Part shown: piece by piece, positions 25,480 through 35,569 of the stretch
How positions within the stretch are numbered: the stretch's first letter is position 1
Layout of the letters: each line of letters begins with the position of its first letter
Assembly: GCA_018649885.1 (NCBI GenBank)
Contig: JABIHA010000023.1
Span: forward strand, 1-48,850
Direction: 5' to 3'
Source: Bacteriovoracaceae bacterium
Lineage (GTDB): Bacteria > Bdellovibrionota > Bacteriovoracia > Bacteriovoracales > Bacteriovoracaceae
Length of the DNA stretch: 48,850 nucleotides
The notes under the pieces: model-generated
Seen by the model: only the letters and a program-made list of their open reading frames with translations
Databases searched by the model: none
Told to the model about the DNA's origin: nothing
Translations under genes and position numbers: made by a program

Positions 25480-26580
25480 TTATTTCATTTTCAAGGTAAT
25501 CACCAATGGAAAGTGATCTGAGAAACCTTGCTCATCATCTTTATCAGCACGGTGGTTGAACCTTTTAGGCACACCTGTGATGATAGTCCCTTTGTGGGCA
25601 CTTCCATCTTTAGTATAAGTGTATGACCCTGTAGAGAAAGAGCGTTTCACTATTTGAAAGCTGTTAATATCTGCAGTAAGTGCAGAGCCTGAAACTAATC
25701 TTTTCCCAATAAATATGTGATCTAGATGATTCCATTCCATATTTCTTCCATAGAAATATGATCCCATAGGCATAGCAATCCTCTGCTCAAAGGAAATGCC
25801 ATCCATTTCATCCCAAAGAGATTTAACATCTACCATCGATTTTTCGAGTTCTTTTTTTAGTGGGTGTGGATAGTCAGAATCGATGACGTTGAAGTCACCT
25901 AGTGCTAAAAAATATTCTTTTGAGTGAGATCGCCTTCTTCGTTTGATGGCCTTTCTCAGCCTCTTAGCTGCCTTCATCCTAGCTTTTGCTGGGTTTGCTT
26001 GTGAAGGCCAATGGTTAACATAAATATTAATCACCTGATCACCAAAAATTTCAAACCTTGCTGCCAATATATTCCTTGTGGGCTTACTAGCGAATACTTT
26101 GCCTTTTAAAACATACTCGTCACTGGCCAGAAGCTTAACGTCCTTTCCTTCATTGTATAGAAGAGCGACATCAATTCCTCTTTTATCAGGACTATTTGTA
26201 ATTAAGTAATTGCTATAGCCAAGGGTTTTGGATAACTGGCTTACCACATTTTCATTTTCAACCTCTGAAAGGCCTAGAAAGTCAGGAAGCTCCACTTTCC
26301 CATCATCGGTAACAACCTTTTTTATTCCCATTAGCTTTGCTTGCAATTTAATACTGGTCCAGTCTGTCTCAAGACATTTTTTCTTATAGTATTCAACATC
26401 ATTTAGATTACAGTTTTCAATTTTCTTTTTATGGCCCGCTGGTAGATATTCCCAGTCGCTCTTGCCAGCGTCGTGGATTGTATCGAAGAGATTTTCTACA
26501 TTATAACTCATAACAGTGAGTTCACTTGAAAAGGCATATGACATAAAAAGAGTTGCACAAATTACCAGAATATATTTCAC
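25480..26580 (-). CDS. Secreted endonuclease/exonuclease/phosphatase family protein
   Basis: After a signal peptide (MKYILVICATLFMSYAFS) the EEP fold motifs appear in order: MSYNVENLFD (metal-binding Asn), LGLSEVENENV (metal-binding Glu), IYVNHWPSQ (catalytic His region), ALGDFNVIDSD and, at the end, GFSDHFPLV with the general-base Asp-His pair. This is an exported, metal-dependent DNase- or phosphodiesterase-like enzyme. A very basic stretch (RLRKAIKRRRRSHSK) in the middle may bind nucleic acid. Substrate unproven. Confidence 0.9.
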   Translation of the reverse strand: MKYILVICATLFMSYAFSSELTVMSYNVENLFDTIHDAGKSDWEYLPAGHKKKIENCNLNDVEYYKKKCLETDWTSIKLQAKLMGIKKVVTDDGKVELPDFLGLSEVENENVVSQLSKTLGYSNYLITNSPDKRGIDVALLYNEGKDVKLLASDEYVLKGKVFASKPTRNILAARFEIFGDQVINIYVNHWPSQANPAKARMKAAKRLRKAIKRRRRSHSKEYFLALGDFNVIDSDYPHPLKKELEKSMVDVKSLWDEMDGISFEQRIAMPMGSYFYGRNMEWNHLDHIFIGKRLVSGSALTADINSFQIVKRSFSTGSYTYTKDGSAHKGTIITGVPKRFNHRADKDDEQGFSDHFPLVITLKMK

Positions 26581-26723
26581 GAAAAATCTCCTTGTTAGCT
26601 TATGCCAGCTTATACAAGAATCTGATTCGATTTAATAGAGAATTCAAAAAAAACTAATCTTGGTGCTACTAGCATATCAAATACCAATAAGTTAACTTTT
26701 AATGGTGTCAAAATGCTACCTGT

Positions 26724-27482
26724 TTATTGATTCATATTTGTCAAAGCAATATGTAATTTTATAATAATCTCTGCCTTAATGGTTTCATATCTTTGCTTTT
26801 TGGCCCACTCAAAATGCTTATCAGAGCTCTCTTCTTTCCTAATTGGCTCCTTTTGATAATTCAAAAATGGTGACAACTCACTAGATAGAAGAGCATACCA
26901 ATGCAGGAAATCTTTTTTATTTTTAAACAAGGCCATTAGGTCTAGAGTTTCAGAAGTTAAAACTCTCTTAAGTGAGAAAATATTGTAAGCATAGAATGTA
27001 CTTTTTTTAACTTTTTTTCCAATAAATTTCTGCAAATAATTTACGGAGAACTGAGTCACCTTTGGAGCTAACTTCTTTTTCTTCTTTTCCATTTTCGCAT
27101 ATTTCTCTCCATTAACAAGCCCTCTATACACTCCCTCTTTACTGGCCTTCTGAGAAAATCGACTCATCCACAGCTTCATCTCCGTAAGGCTTGGCCCTCT
27201 TGCAAAGAGCGAAAGATATATCTCTTTTATAAAATAGTAATTCCTTGACTTCACTCTCTGCACATTCATATCGACTTCATCGTGTCTCCACCTCTTATGC
27301 CCATGATCAAAAACGTCTAAAGACTTGGCATCTTTTACCAACTTCGGCAAAGTGGGCATGGTAATTTCTCCCTTCTTCTTATTGGAGTAAGAGTTGGGAT
27401 CCCCCCCTCCAAACATAGACTCAAACACTTGTGCATGAAGTCCTAGACAAAGAAAAAGAAAAAGTGGTGATAATTTTCTCAT
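26724..27482 (-). CDS. Exported hypothetical protein linked to patatin (252 aa)
   Basis: A signal peptide (MRKLSPLFLFLCLGLHA) is followed by a glycine-rich turn and a basic helical region (KMEKKKKKLAPK). The family is unknown. The segment SLFARGPSLTEMKLWMSRFS resembles the DUF4214-type linker found in other exported proteins, but weakly. It starts 1 base after the patatin stop and is the last gene of the ABC-patatin operon. Confidence 0.7.
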   Translation of the reverse strand: MRKLSPLFLFLCLGLHAQVFESMFGGGDPNSYSNKKKGEITMPTLPKLVKDAKSLDVFDHGHKRWRHDEVDMNVQRVKSRNYYFIKEIYLSLFARGPSLTEMKLWMSRFSQKASKEGVYRGLVNGEKYAKMEKKKKKLAPKVTQFSVNYLQKFIGKKVKKSTFYAYNIFSLKRVLTSETLDLMALFKNKKDFLHWYALLSSELSPFLNYQKEPIRKEESSDKHFEWAKKQRYETIKAEIIIKLHIALTNMNQ

Positions 27483-27483
27483 A

Positions 27484-28335
27484 CTATCTAAAAACCCATG
27501 GAAAGAGTTCTTGAATATTCCTCTTAATTTTTAAGAAGTACCTCACTATGATTTTAGTGATATCTCGGTCGTGCTCTAAAACTTCTAGCGCTTTTTCTCT
27601 ACCTACATTGACTAGGGGGATTGGGTCTTCACAAATTATTCTAGAAAAAGAACTTAGATTGAGGCCAATAACAGAATCTGCACGTTTTAGTTGAGCAATT
27701 GTATTGTGGTCTATCGCCACCTCGAAAGCATTGAGAAGCACATCAACAAATGTTGTAGGTCTTCTATACTCTGCTCCATGACCTAGATCAACGGCGTAGA
27801 CATACCTTGCTCCCATATCAAAGAGCGGAGAAATGGGAACATTCTCAAGCAGCCCACCATCAACTAAAAATCTTTGATCTATTTCAATGGGGGCGTATAA
27901 ACCAGGTACACAAGTTGTGGCCATTAAGGCCTTTTTTAGATTCCCCGATCTTAGAACTACTTTTTCGCCACTTGAGATGTCAGTAGCTGTAATCGCCAGC
28001 GGAATCGGTGCATCTTCAATTGAAGTATTTCCAATAACATTAGTGACGGCCTTGCCGAGCAGTTGATTTGAAAATAATCCACCGTCCTTTCCAAATCCAA
28101 AGTCGGTAATAGTTTTCCAGTTTAATGAGGCGACAATATCTTCTATTTCGACAAGAGGTACCCCAAAGGAGTACAACGCCGCCACGACAGCGCCAATACT
28201 ACTACCTGCTAAATAGGAAATATGCTGACCCGATTTCTGAAATGCACTTAAGACACCAACATGTGCCACTCCCCTTGCAGCTCCTCCCCCCAGTGCAACA
28301 CCGACACTTTGCCTTTCAACTCTAAATCTTTTCAG
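27484..28335 (-). CDS. Patatin-like phospholipase with probable CTG start
   Basis: Patatin enzymes are lipid acyl hydrolases using a Ser-Asp dyad. The oxyanion loop GVALGGGAARGVAHVGVL, the nucleophile YLAGSSIGAVVAALYS and the catalytic Asp in FLVDGGLLENVP are all present. The oxyanion loop lies upstream of the first standard start codon (GTG at 28269), so the real start must be further out. No ATG, GTG or TTG occurs in frame before a stop, but a CTG at 28333-28335 has ACGAGG five bases upstream and gives MKRFRVERQSVGVALGGG. The gene begins 14 bases after the ABC permease. No signal peptide. Confidence 0.88.
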   Translation of the reverse strand: MKRFRVERQSVGVALGGGAARGVAHVGVLSAFQKSGQHISYLAGSSIGAVVAALYSFGVPLVEIEDIVASLNWKTITDFGFGKDGGLFSNQLLGKAVTNVIGNTSIEDAPIPLAITATDISSGEKVVLRSGNLKKALMATTCVPGLYAPIEIDQRFLVDGGLLENVPISPLFDMGARYVYAVDLGHGAEYRRPTTFVDVLLNAFEVAIDHNTIAQLKRADSVIGLNLSSFSRIICEDPIPLVNVGREKALEVLEHDRDITKIIVRYFLKIKRNIQELFPWVFR

Positions 28336-28349
28336 GCAAACCTCGTTTT

Positions 28350-29981
28350 TTACTTTTTGGTGGTAGCAGTGTCATCAATTAATTTCAAGCTATTTTTAAA
28401 AATATTCTTTTCTGTTCTTGTAAGGGGTAAGCCTGGATAAGAATAAAAAGATCTGTCTCCAATTTTCTTTCTATTTTGAAGACTACAGTAAGTTGCAAAA
28501 CGAATATTCTCTTTACTTATTTCACTGATTTTTTTAATTTTTAGATTTGAACAATCAAAATTTCTTTGTGAGCTAGCTATGCTCCTTTCACCATCAAAGA
28601 GGGTAAATAGCTCCCTTGTACTAATTCTTCTTTCGAGTAAGAAGGAAATTCCATTTAAAACTCTAACGTCAAAAATATCCCTCAGCTTTCCTCCATCAAA
28701 GTTTTTCAAAAGGTGTCCCCAAAGGCCATGAGGATCGTTTGCAAACTTCAAATTAGACCATGCTCGCTTTGCCAGCCGTGTGTTATCATTGCCAAGCAAA
28801 TAGATATATTCGCTGTTGGTAAAATTTCGGCTTAGAAGATGACTTTCAAGCCGGTCCTTCCTACTTGAATAAAAAGAAAGGTCTTTGATCTTTCCGAAAA
28901 CCCAGGCAAGAGTTTTAATATCACTGTAGCTCTCGCCCACATGAGAAATTAGTTTTTTCATCTCAAAGAACTTGGTTTTATCAATTCGATTCCATTTCTC
29001 TTTTATGGTCAGTTTTCTCTTGCTCATTTCACGAAAGCTCAATTTACTATTTGTTAATGCGTAATATACAGAGCTCGCATTCTTATCTGCCAGTATCTTA
29101 CTTTTAAGCCCCTTAGAAATATCAACAAAGCGAATAAAGCTCCCGAGATTTGCCATCTCTTTTTCAATTAATCGAATATCACTGCCTGCCTTCTGAATAT
29201 TATATTTGGAAACAAAGAATAAAGCTCCGCAAATGACAATGACAGAAACAGCTGAGTACCTAATCGTCTTTTTGTTCCATACTGTAGGAAGATTGAAAAT
29301 TGCCTTAAAATTATCTAATAAAGCAATTGTGAATCCTACGCAGAACACTGTAGTGAAAATAAACATTGGCAATTGATTTTTAATAAGTGCGTTACTGATG
29401 GTGTAGATAGCTACCACAAGGATTAACAAATACATTGACATTTTTTTTCTGGGGATTTCCCCTCTTTTGTGGCCAAAAATATACCTTTTATGAAATACGC
29501 CAAAAAAGAATAACATAAATAGTGATACACAAAGCATACCAATACTTACATTGAGCCCACTAAAACTTATATTCTCAATGGTATTGAAAAAGTCTTTTTT
29601 CGTAAGAAAGCTTAAAAACTTTCCAAATTCAGGACCTAAACCAATCCAAATGGATAAACCAAAGCCGGCAAAGGAGAGTATTAAACCTGTAAGAAAGCTA
29701 ATGGCGACAAAGAGGATATGTTCAAAAAGCATCCTCTTTCTTGAAATTGGAAGAAAGATTATCCAACTAAGATTCTTCCTATAGAACTGGTTTGTATATC
29801 CCATTACAAAAAAGGGTACAACTAATATAAAGAGGCACAAAAATGGGAACACATCGGCCATGAAACTATCAGGTGTCCCGCTCTGACTTTTAACCCAAAG
29901 TGTATAACCAACTCCAAGACACCAAAGCATCAAATAAGAAATAATTTGGTCTTTTAAATTTTTCTTCGCTATTTTTAACAT
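28350..29981 (-). CDS. ABC transporter permease (543 aa)
   Basis: At least six hydrophobic segments lie in the first 265 residues, followed by one near residue 270 and a long hydrophilic C-terminal part. This suits an ABC-2-type membrane subunit with a large soluble domain. It follows the ATPase gene by 2 bases. Motifs are not diagnostic of the substrate. The long C-terminal extension is unusual for simple ABC-2 permeases and could be exposed to the periplasm or cytoplasm. Confidence 0.78.
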   Translation of the reverse strand: MLKIAKKNLKDQIISYLMLWCLGVGYTLWVKSQSGTPDSFMADVFPFLCLFILVVPFFVMGYTNQFYRKNLSWIIFLPISRKRMLFEHILFVAISFLTGLILSFAGFGLSIWIGLGPEFGKFLSFLTKKDFFNTIENISFSGLNVSIGMLCVSLFMLFFFGVFHKRYIFGHKRGEIPRKKMSMYLLILVVAIYTISNALIKNQLPMFIFTTVFCVGFTIALLDNFKAIFNLPTVWNKKTIRYSAVSVIVICGALFFVSKYNIQKAGSDIRLIEKEMANLGSFIRFVDISKGLKSKILADKNASSVYYALTNSKLSFREMSKRKLTIKEKWNRIDKTKFFEMKKLISHVGESYSDIKTLAWVFGKIKDLSFYSSRKDRLESHLLSRNFTNSEYIYLLGNDNTRLAKRAWSNLKFANDPHGLWGHLLKNFDGGKLRDIFDVRVLNGISFLLERRISTRELFTLFDGERSIASSQRNFDCSNLKIKKISEISKENIRFATYCSLQNRKKIGDRSFYSYPGLPLTRTEKNIFKNSLKLIDDTATTKK

Positions 29982-29983
29982 TG

Positions 29984-30892
29984 CTAAGCCGCCTTTTTTT
30001 CTTCTGAGATTTCGTCATTTCTGCTTGTATAAAATAAGAAAATCTCTTCAAGACTTATTTCTCTGCGATCGAGAACTTCATCTGGAATTGTGGCCATATC
30101 AGCTAGATATTCTTTATCTAAAATATATGACTTTGACCCATCTGAATTAGTACTAACCCAGAAGCAATGGGGATTGTTAAATATATAGTGATCATGATTG
30201 TGTTCAGTTCTTCTAACTTTTAATAATCTATTTTTGATGGTTTTAACTCCATCGTTTACCACAAGTTTTCCCTTATCAAGTAAAAGAACCCTATCCGCTT
30301 TGCCTTGAAGTTCATGCACTATATTTGTTGTCATTATGACAAGACCACCATTCCCGGAAAAGTCACTCAAAATATCCAAGAAAAATTTTCTAGCATAAAT
30401 ATCTAAAACAGATGTAATTTCATCAATTAAAAGAATTTTTGGGTGAAAGGATAATTGACCAATTAATACAATTTGCATTTTTTGGCCTCTAGAGAAAGTT
30501 TTAAAATCTCTAGTTAAATCTATTTCTTGTTTTTTCATTTTTTCCAGAAAATATTCTTGGTCCCAATTTTTGTAAAATGAAGAGAAAATTTTAAAAAATT
30601 TTTCCAGTGAGATATCAGTTTGGTACTCTATATTTTCTGTAACATAGCCAATGAGCTCTTTTTTGATACCTAGATCTTCTTCAAAGCGAGTATCCAAAAT
30701 ATGACCGCTGCCTGCAGAGCTATAGTCTTCTCCGGCTATAATTTTTAGCAGTGTGGATTTGCCTGCACCGTTGTGACCAAGTAAGGCGACAAACTCACCA
30801 GCATTAAAATTTGCGCTAATATCTTGTAGCGCATAGAACTTGTAAAACTTCTTTGAGATTTTTTCTAGTAATATAAGCGTGTTATCATCCAT
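29984..30892 (-). CDS. ABC transporter ATP-binding protein
   Basis: The nucleotide-binding domain shows Walker A GHNGAGKSTLLK, a Q-loop region after YVTENIEYQT, the signature FSRGQKMQIVL, Walker B KILLIDEITS and the switch region IMTTNIVHELQG, in which the switch His normally follows the Walker B sheet. The ATG at 30892 (GGAG six bases upstream) starts 66 bases inside a longer frame and gives a normal N-terminus (MDDNTLILLEKISKKFYKF). It is the first gene of the ATPase-permease-patatin-exported protein operon. The Walker B residue after Ile-Asp is Glu as expected. Confidence 0.93.
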   Translation of the reverse strand: MDDNTLILLEKISKKFYKFYALQDISANFNAGEFVALLGHNGAGKSTLLKIIAGEDYSSAGSGHILDTRFEEDLGIKKELIGYVTENIEYQTDISLEKFFKIFSSFYKNWDQEYFLEKMKKQEIDLTRDFKTFSRGQKMQIVLIGQLSFHPKILLIDEITSVLDIYARKFFLDILSDFSGNGGLVIMTTNIVHELQGKADRVLLLDKGKLVVNDGVKTIKNRLLKVRRTEHNHDHYIFNNPHCFWVSTNSDGSKSYILDKEYLADMATIPDEVLDRREISLEEIFLFYTSRNDEISEEKKAA

Positions 30893-31113
30893 AAAAACTC
30901 CAATATTCACCCTCTTTTCGGTATATATCGAGCACGGCCTTACATCAGAGTGGATCAAAACTTAGAGTATAATTACAACTTGTTAGCTAATTAATCGTAT
31001 TGATCACCACCCAAATCCCTCTCCTATTTGTAAATCCTACATTTCTGCAAGTTTATTGGTAATTTCTGCTTGATATCAGATAATATGGGCCTCAAAGAAA
31101 GGCGAGGTGAATT

Positions 31114-32802
31114 GTGAAAAAGTCCCTACAGTTTTGTATTCTTTTTGGATTGATAGTGAATATATCCTATTCAAAGGGACCAGCACATTACTCACTTCAG
31201 GGTATCATCGTCGATGTAAAAGAGGCCCAGCACTTTGTGGGTGTAGTAGAAATAAAAGATGGTAAGATTTCTGCAGTTCACAGGGACATTGAAAATTTAC
31301 CTGAAGGTGTTCCCGCTCCCAAATTAACGAATTTAATGATTTATCCAGGCCTCATCGATAATCATAACCATATCAAATACAACTTAATGCCACTGTGGAT
31401 TCCCAGCAAGCCTACTTTTAACAATAGAAGTGAATGGCCCAAGTTAAAGGAATATACCAAAGGCGTTAAAAAGGTATTTAAAGAAATATATAAAGACCCA
31501 GCAGAATGTAGAGAAATGAAAAGAGGTCCTGAAAAAGATGAATGCCTTCTAAAACACAAGTGTCCAATTATTATTTATAGTGAATTAAAAGCACTTGCAA
31601 ATGGTGTTACAACAATTCAAGGAAGTACTGCTTTCAGTGAAACCACTGGAGATATTGTATCCTATAAAGGTTTAACACCACTTGATGAATGGCAGTCTGA
31701 ACTGGAAACGAAGCTCACCAATTGCCTCGCAGGTGGCGCACGAATTTCAGAACGAGATGTCTTTGATGGTGATATCAATAGAGTTCGAACTACGGCCATC
31801 GGAATTGGAGACAAGGGATGGGCGGACACTGAGGAAAACCCTAAAGGCAAAGAAGCGGGAAAATCCCTTATTGAAGAAATCGCAAATGATAAAAATGATG
31901 CCTTCTTTGTTCACTTAGCTGAAGGCAAAAAAGCTGATCAAAGCTCAAAAGATGAATTTGGAATACTGGCAAAGCTCGACCTTTTGAGGCCTGAAATGGT
32001 AATTATTCACGGCACGGCCCTTGGCGCTGAAGAATTCAAGGCCATGGGTGAAAAAGAAATGGGTCTTGTATGGTCGCCCACAAGTAATCTACTGCTTTAC
32101 GGAGAAACCACTAATATTCCTCTTGCCCTTGATAATGGTGTTTATATTACACTGGGAAGTGACTGGAGCTTAAGTGGCACAAAGGGTCTTTTAGGTGAGC
32201 TAAAAATTGCAGACTGGAGCCTTAAAAATCTGTATGGAGACGAAAAAATTGAAAAGCAGCAAATGAGTATTGTACAAATGGCCACGATTAACGGTGCCAG
32301 AGCACTTGGCCAAGAAGACCATCTTGGAAGCATTGAAAGTGGAAAATTCGCAGACTTTCTTATTACCAAAGCGCCCAATTATTGTGCTGATCCCTTCGAA
32401 TATCTTGTCGGATTGGAAGAAAAAGATTTAGACCTCGTAGTTGTCGGCGGAACCCCGTTATATGGAAAACCAGAATCGATTCAGGCAATAAATCCGGAAG
32501 CAGTGCTATCACAGGTTCCAGAAGAAATTTGTGGTCAAGTCAAGGCCTTTAGCCTCAACTACCCTACTCAGGTTGATTTCGGTAAACTTGTTAGCGACTT
32601 GGGCAGTAAAATTCAAGCTGCCTATGATAAATTGCCTGAAGACATAAGAACAACGCTTGAAGTTATCCCAGAAAATGTTGAAGGTATCTTTGAAAAACCT
32701 TTTGGTAAGGTTGATCCGATTTGTTCATTTGGTGATGAGCGGTTTAAAAAACTGATTCTAAGAATGAAAGGGCCTCTAGAAATAAAGCCTGAGTCCCCCT
32801 GA
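31114..32802 (+). CDS. Secreted amidohydrolase-family protein (562 aa)
   Basis: Metal-dependent hydrolases of this superfamily use an HxH near the end of strand 1. Here this is LIDNHNHIKYN (His84, His86) after a signal peptide (QFCILFGLIVNISYSKG). Later ligand segments are FFVHLAEG, VIIHGTAL and TLGSDWSLSGTKGLLGEL, with the conserved Asp. The C-terminal GSIESGKFADFLI is typical of imidazolonepropionase/atrazine-hydrolase-like members. Start GTG at 31114, RBS GAGGTGA. Substrate unknown; an exported deaminase or amidase is plausible. Confidence 0.88.
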   Translation: MKKSLQFCILFGLIVNISYSKGPAHYSLQGIIVDVKEAQHFVGVVEIKDGKISAVHRDIENLPEGVPAPKLTNLMIYPGLIDNHNHIKYNLMPLWIPSKPTFNNRSEWPKLKEYTKGVKKVFKEIYKDPAECREMKRGPEKDECLLKHKCPIIIYSELKALANGVTTIQGSTAFSETTGDIVSYKGLTPLDEWQSELETKLTNCLAGGARISERDVFDGDINRVRTTAIGIGDKGWADTEENPKGKEAGKSLIEEIANDKNDAFFVHLAEGKKADQSSKDEFGILAKLDLLRPEMVIIHGTALGAEEFKAMGEKEMGLVWSPTSNLLLYGETTNIPLALDNGVYITLGSDWSLSGTKGLLGELKIADWSLKNLYGDEKIEKQQMSIVQMATINGARALGQEDHLGSIESGKFADFLITKAPNYCADPFEYLVGLEEKDLDLVVVGGTPLYGKPESIQAINPEAVLSQVPEEICGQVKAFSLNYPTQVDFGKLVSDLGSKIQAAYDKLPEDIRTTLEVIPENVEGIFEKPFGKVDPICSFGDERFKKLILRMKGPLEIKPESP

Positions 32803-33345
32803 GTACTCCAAAAAACTCACATCTCCAAGGGTCACTATAGCGCCATCCACTGTGAGATCAAATGGACCTATGGGGATAGAAAGACCACCTCCGGCAACAA
32901 GCCCAATTCCATCGCTTACCCCTGCCACGGTGACATTTGCTCCGGCAACACTAAGTGACACTTTTGCATCCAGCATATTGTATGAAAATCCTCCCTTTAT
33001 AGAAATAAAATCGCCAATAAAATATCTGAGGACTCCACCTATTGAGGTGACATCAAGCTCAGTGGTAACATCCAAATCAGTTCCTAATACACTTGTGGTC
33101 GTTTTTTTAGGTCCAAATTTATGGCGTTTTGTGAGTAGGTCAATTCCAAGGCCTGACTCCATTCGATACCCAATCTCTAGGCTGGCCCCAGTGGAGTCCA
33201 TGGCATCCCAATAGGGACTTGATGAGGAGGTGCTTGCAACGGCATATTGTGGGTTGATGTAAATTCCTGACCTAGAGTCTTTAGCATTAGCGAGCACAGA
33301 GAAAAAACACCCTAGAATAACAATAAAATGGGGCAAAGACTTCAA
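32776..33345 (-). CDS. Putative outer-membrane beta-barrel protein (189 aa)
   Basis: A signal peptide (MKSLPHFIVILGCFFSVLA) and alternating amphipathic strands ending in YSGGLRLYF, with a C-terminal Phe, fit a small outer-membrane barrel. The TTG at 33345 has GGAG six bases upstream; an in-frame TTG at 33357 is possible. Its 3' end overlaps the amidohydrolase end by 27 bases, a convergent overlap. Confidence 0.75.
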   Translation of the reverse strand: MKSLPHFIVILGCFFSVLANAKDSRSGIYINPQYAVASTSSSSPYWDAMDSTGASLEIGYRMESGLGIDLLTKRHKFGPKKTTTSVLGTDLDVTTELDVTSIGGVLRYFIGDFISIKGGFSYNMLDAKVSLSVAGANVTVAGVSDGIGLVAGGGLSIPIGPFDLTVDGAIVTLGDVSFLEYSGGLRLYF

Positions 33346-33526
33346 AGTAGTCTCCAATCGCCCATCTCAACTTTTCCCCTAAAAGCCCTCTCCCAATAGC
33401 CTAATGAAAAGCTCAAAAATATTAAAGGAGGAAAAACCATCCCAATGACTAAAGTATTTGAAATTACACTTGCAGCTATTAAATGCCGATAAGTAAGTTA
33501 ACAATAACCAATAATTTGAGAGAGCT

Positions 33527-34207
33527 ATGGCACTAAAATATGTGAAAGTCCCCACTCCTTTTGCCCCCTTGTTTGAAGAAGCAGAAAAATATGTGATCGG
33601 CTATTTTTCCAAATTAAATTTGAACCCTGAAAAAGGTGTCATTGAAATTGATGGAGAGAGATATATTCTTGTGAGATCAGCTTCCATGAGTGTTCACTTT
33701 TTAGAGTTCATAACCCAGATGTACCCAGCACTTGATAAGGAAGAGGCAATTTCAGCTTCGGCAAAAGTTCTTTTTGACATTGCCCATTCCATGGGGATTG
33801 CTGATGCCAAAGAATTTCATACTCGGACAAATGTCACTGATCCAATTTCAAAGCTCTCAACGGGCCCAGTTCATTTTGCTTTTACAGGTTGGGCCTCAGT
33901 AGATATCCACCCTGATTCAACACCATCTCCAGATGAAAATTTCTGCCTTATATACGATCACCCTCAAAGTTTTGAGGCAGATGCTTGGATATCAAAAAGA
34001 AAGAAAGTTAACTTTTGTACTTGTTTTATGAACTCTGGTTACTCTTCAGGCTGGTGTGAGCAAAGCTTTGACATTCCACTAGTCGCACAAGAAATAACTT
34101 GCAGATCAAGAGGCGATCAGTACTGCCGCTTTATTATGTCTCAAGCACACAGAATAGATGAATTTATTGAAAAATATTTAGCATCTAACCCCGAGTTTAA
34201 AAAATAA
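33527..34207 (+). CDS. XylR_N/V4R-domain sensor protein (226 aa)
   Basis: The N-terminal activator-of-aromatic-catabolism (XylR_N) and V4R domain pattern is clear: STGPVHFAFTGWASVDIHP, PSPDENFCLIYDHP, SFEADAW, CFMNSGYSSGWCEQSFDIP and ITCRSRGDQYCRFIM. These domains bind small molecules, often with cysteines at the V4R site (CRSRGDQYC). The gene encodes the sensory half only. It is followed after 1 base by a histidine kinase lacking such a domain, so the two probably form a split sensor. Confidence 0.88.
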   Translation: MALKYVKVPTPFAPLFEEAEKYVIGYFSKLNLNPEKGVIEIDGERYILVRSASMSVHFLEFITQMYPALDKEEAISASAKVLFDIAHSMGIADAKEFHTRTNVTDPISKLSTGPVHFAFTGWASVDIHPDSTPSPDENFCLIYDHPQSFEADAWISKRKKVNFCTCFMNSGYSSGWCEQSFDIPLVAQEITCRSRGDQYCRFIMSQAHRIDEFIEKYLASNPEFKK

Positions 34208-34208
34208 A

Positions 34209-35549
34209 ATGAAAGATGATGATCTCTACCAATCTATATTAGCCAAACTTTCTATCATGTCGCCCTTTTTTGCAAAGGCCATGCTCGACAAATGTATCTC
34301 AGATCTCGGCAAGACTTCTGAAACAGTTTCAGCAATTGAGCTTCTAGACATTGTTAAAAATAAGTTAAACCCCAAACTCTCAAAAGGAAAGACAAGGACC
34401 AATTCAATTTTACTTGAAGGGGCAGGGATTATAACCCTCAATAGAGGAAATGAAATTATTTATACAAATAGTTTTGCCAAAAAAATCATTTATCAAATAA
34501 AAGAGATTCTGCCTGAAATAGAAAGTGATTTTGTGCTCCTTAGTAACCTTGGGTTTTGTAAAATAGTTCAAGAAGTTCGTAATATTGATATAAGAGAAAT
34601 TTACCTTGAACCATTTAGAAAAAGTTACAATATATCCATTGCTCCTATTTTTGATAAGGATAATATAATCACCGGATCAATGACAATAATTCAAGACAAT
34701 ACCCTTCATAGCGCCATCGAAAAAGAGGTTCTTCACCAAAATAAAAAGCTTCTTGAAGAAATTGAAAATAGGAAAAAAGCACAAAAAGAGTTAAAGGAAA
34801 AACAAGATGTACTTGTTAACACAAGCAAGCTTGCGGCCCTTGGTGAAATGGCTGGTGGCATTGCTCATGAAATAAATAACCCCCTGACCATTATTTCCAT
34901 GTCTGTGCAATCAATTCTAAAAATGAAAGAAAAGGGACTACTCCAGCCTTCAATGTTAGATCAAATGCTAAAAAAAATTCTCAGTACTACTGAGAGAATA
35001 AGCAATATTGTAAAAGGAATGAGAGTTATTTCTAGAAATTCAGAAGGTGAATCTTTTGGAAAGGACACACTTCGAAATATTCTCGGAGATGTTATTGCTC
35101 TGACGTCTGAGAAATTTAAAGACCATCAGGTAGACCTATCTCTAAATGAATCCCCCGCTCTCGATGACAAGATTGACTGCAAACCTGTTCAATTATCTCA
35201 AGTCTTTCTAAATCTTGTTAATAATTCTTTTGATGCCATTGAATCTCTTGATGTTAAATGGGTGAAATTCACAATTTGCGATTTAAAAGAACAAATCGAA
35301 ATACGAGTCAGTGATAGTGGAAGTGGAATCTCTAGCGAAGTCAGCAAAAAAATCTTGCAACCATTTTTTACCACAAAAGAAATCGGCAAAGGAACAGGCC
35401 TTGGCCTAAGTCTGTCTCACTCAATTATCAAACATCACGGCGGATCACTTCATTACGACCAAACATGCGAGAACACAACATTTGTAATTCATTTACCCAA
35501 AGAAAAAGTAAAGACCACAAAAAATAAAAATCTAGGCAAAAAACTTTAA
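34209..35549 (+). CDS. Sensor histidine kinase (446 aa)
   Basis: A PAS-like segment at about residues 70-170 ([20 protein letters not shown]) precedes a coiled coil and the HisKA H-box [15 protein letters not shown] (His220). Then come the N-box [13 protein letters not shown], the G1 box [11 protein letters not shown], the FFTTK F-box and the G2 box [18 protein letters not shown]. No transmembrane segments, so it is a soluble kinase. A response regulator is not adjacent. Co-transcription with the XylR_N/V4R gene implies that ligand sensing is supplied in trans. Confidence 0.93.
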   Translation: MKDDDLYQSILAKLSIMSPFFAKAMLDKCISDLGKTSETVSAIELLDIVKNKLNPKLSKGKTRTNSILLEGAGIITLNRGNEIIYTNSFAKKIIYQIKEILPEIESDFVLLSNLGFCKIVQEVRNIDIREIYLEPFRKSYNISIAPIFDKDNIITGSMTIIQDNTLHSAIEKEVLHQNKKLLEEIENRKKAQKELKEKQDVLVNTSKLAALGEMAGGIAHEINNPLTIISMSVQSILKMKEKGLLQPSMLDQMLKKILSTTERISNIVKGMRVISRNSEGESFGKDTLRNILGDVIALTSEKFKDHQVDLSLNESPALDDKIDCKPVQLSQVFLNLVNNSFDAIESLDVKWVKFTICDLKEQIEIRVSDSGSGISSEVSKKILQPFFTTKEIGKGTGLGLSLSHSIIKHHGGSLHYDQTCENTTFVIHLPKEKVKTTKNKNLGKKL

Positions 35550-35569
35550 CCAGTGTATGAAATACCAAT

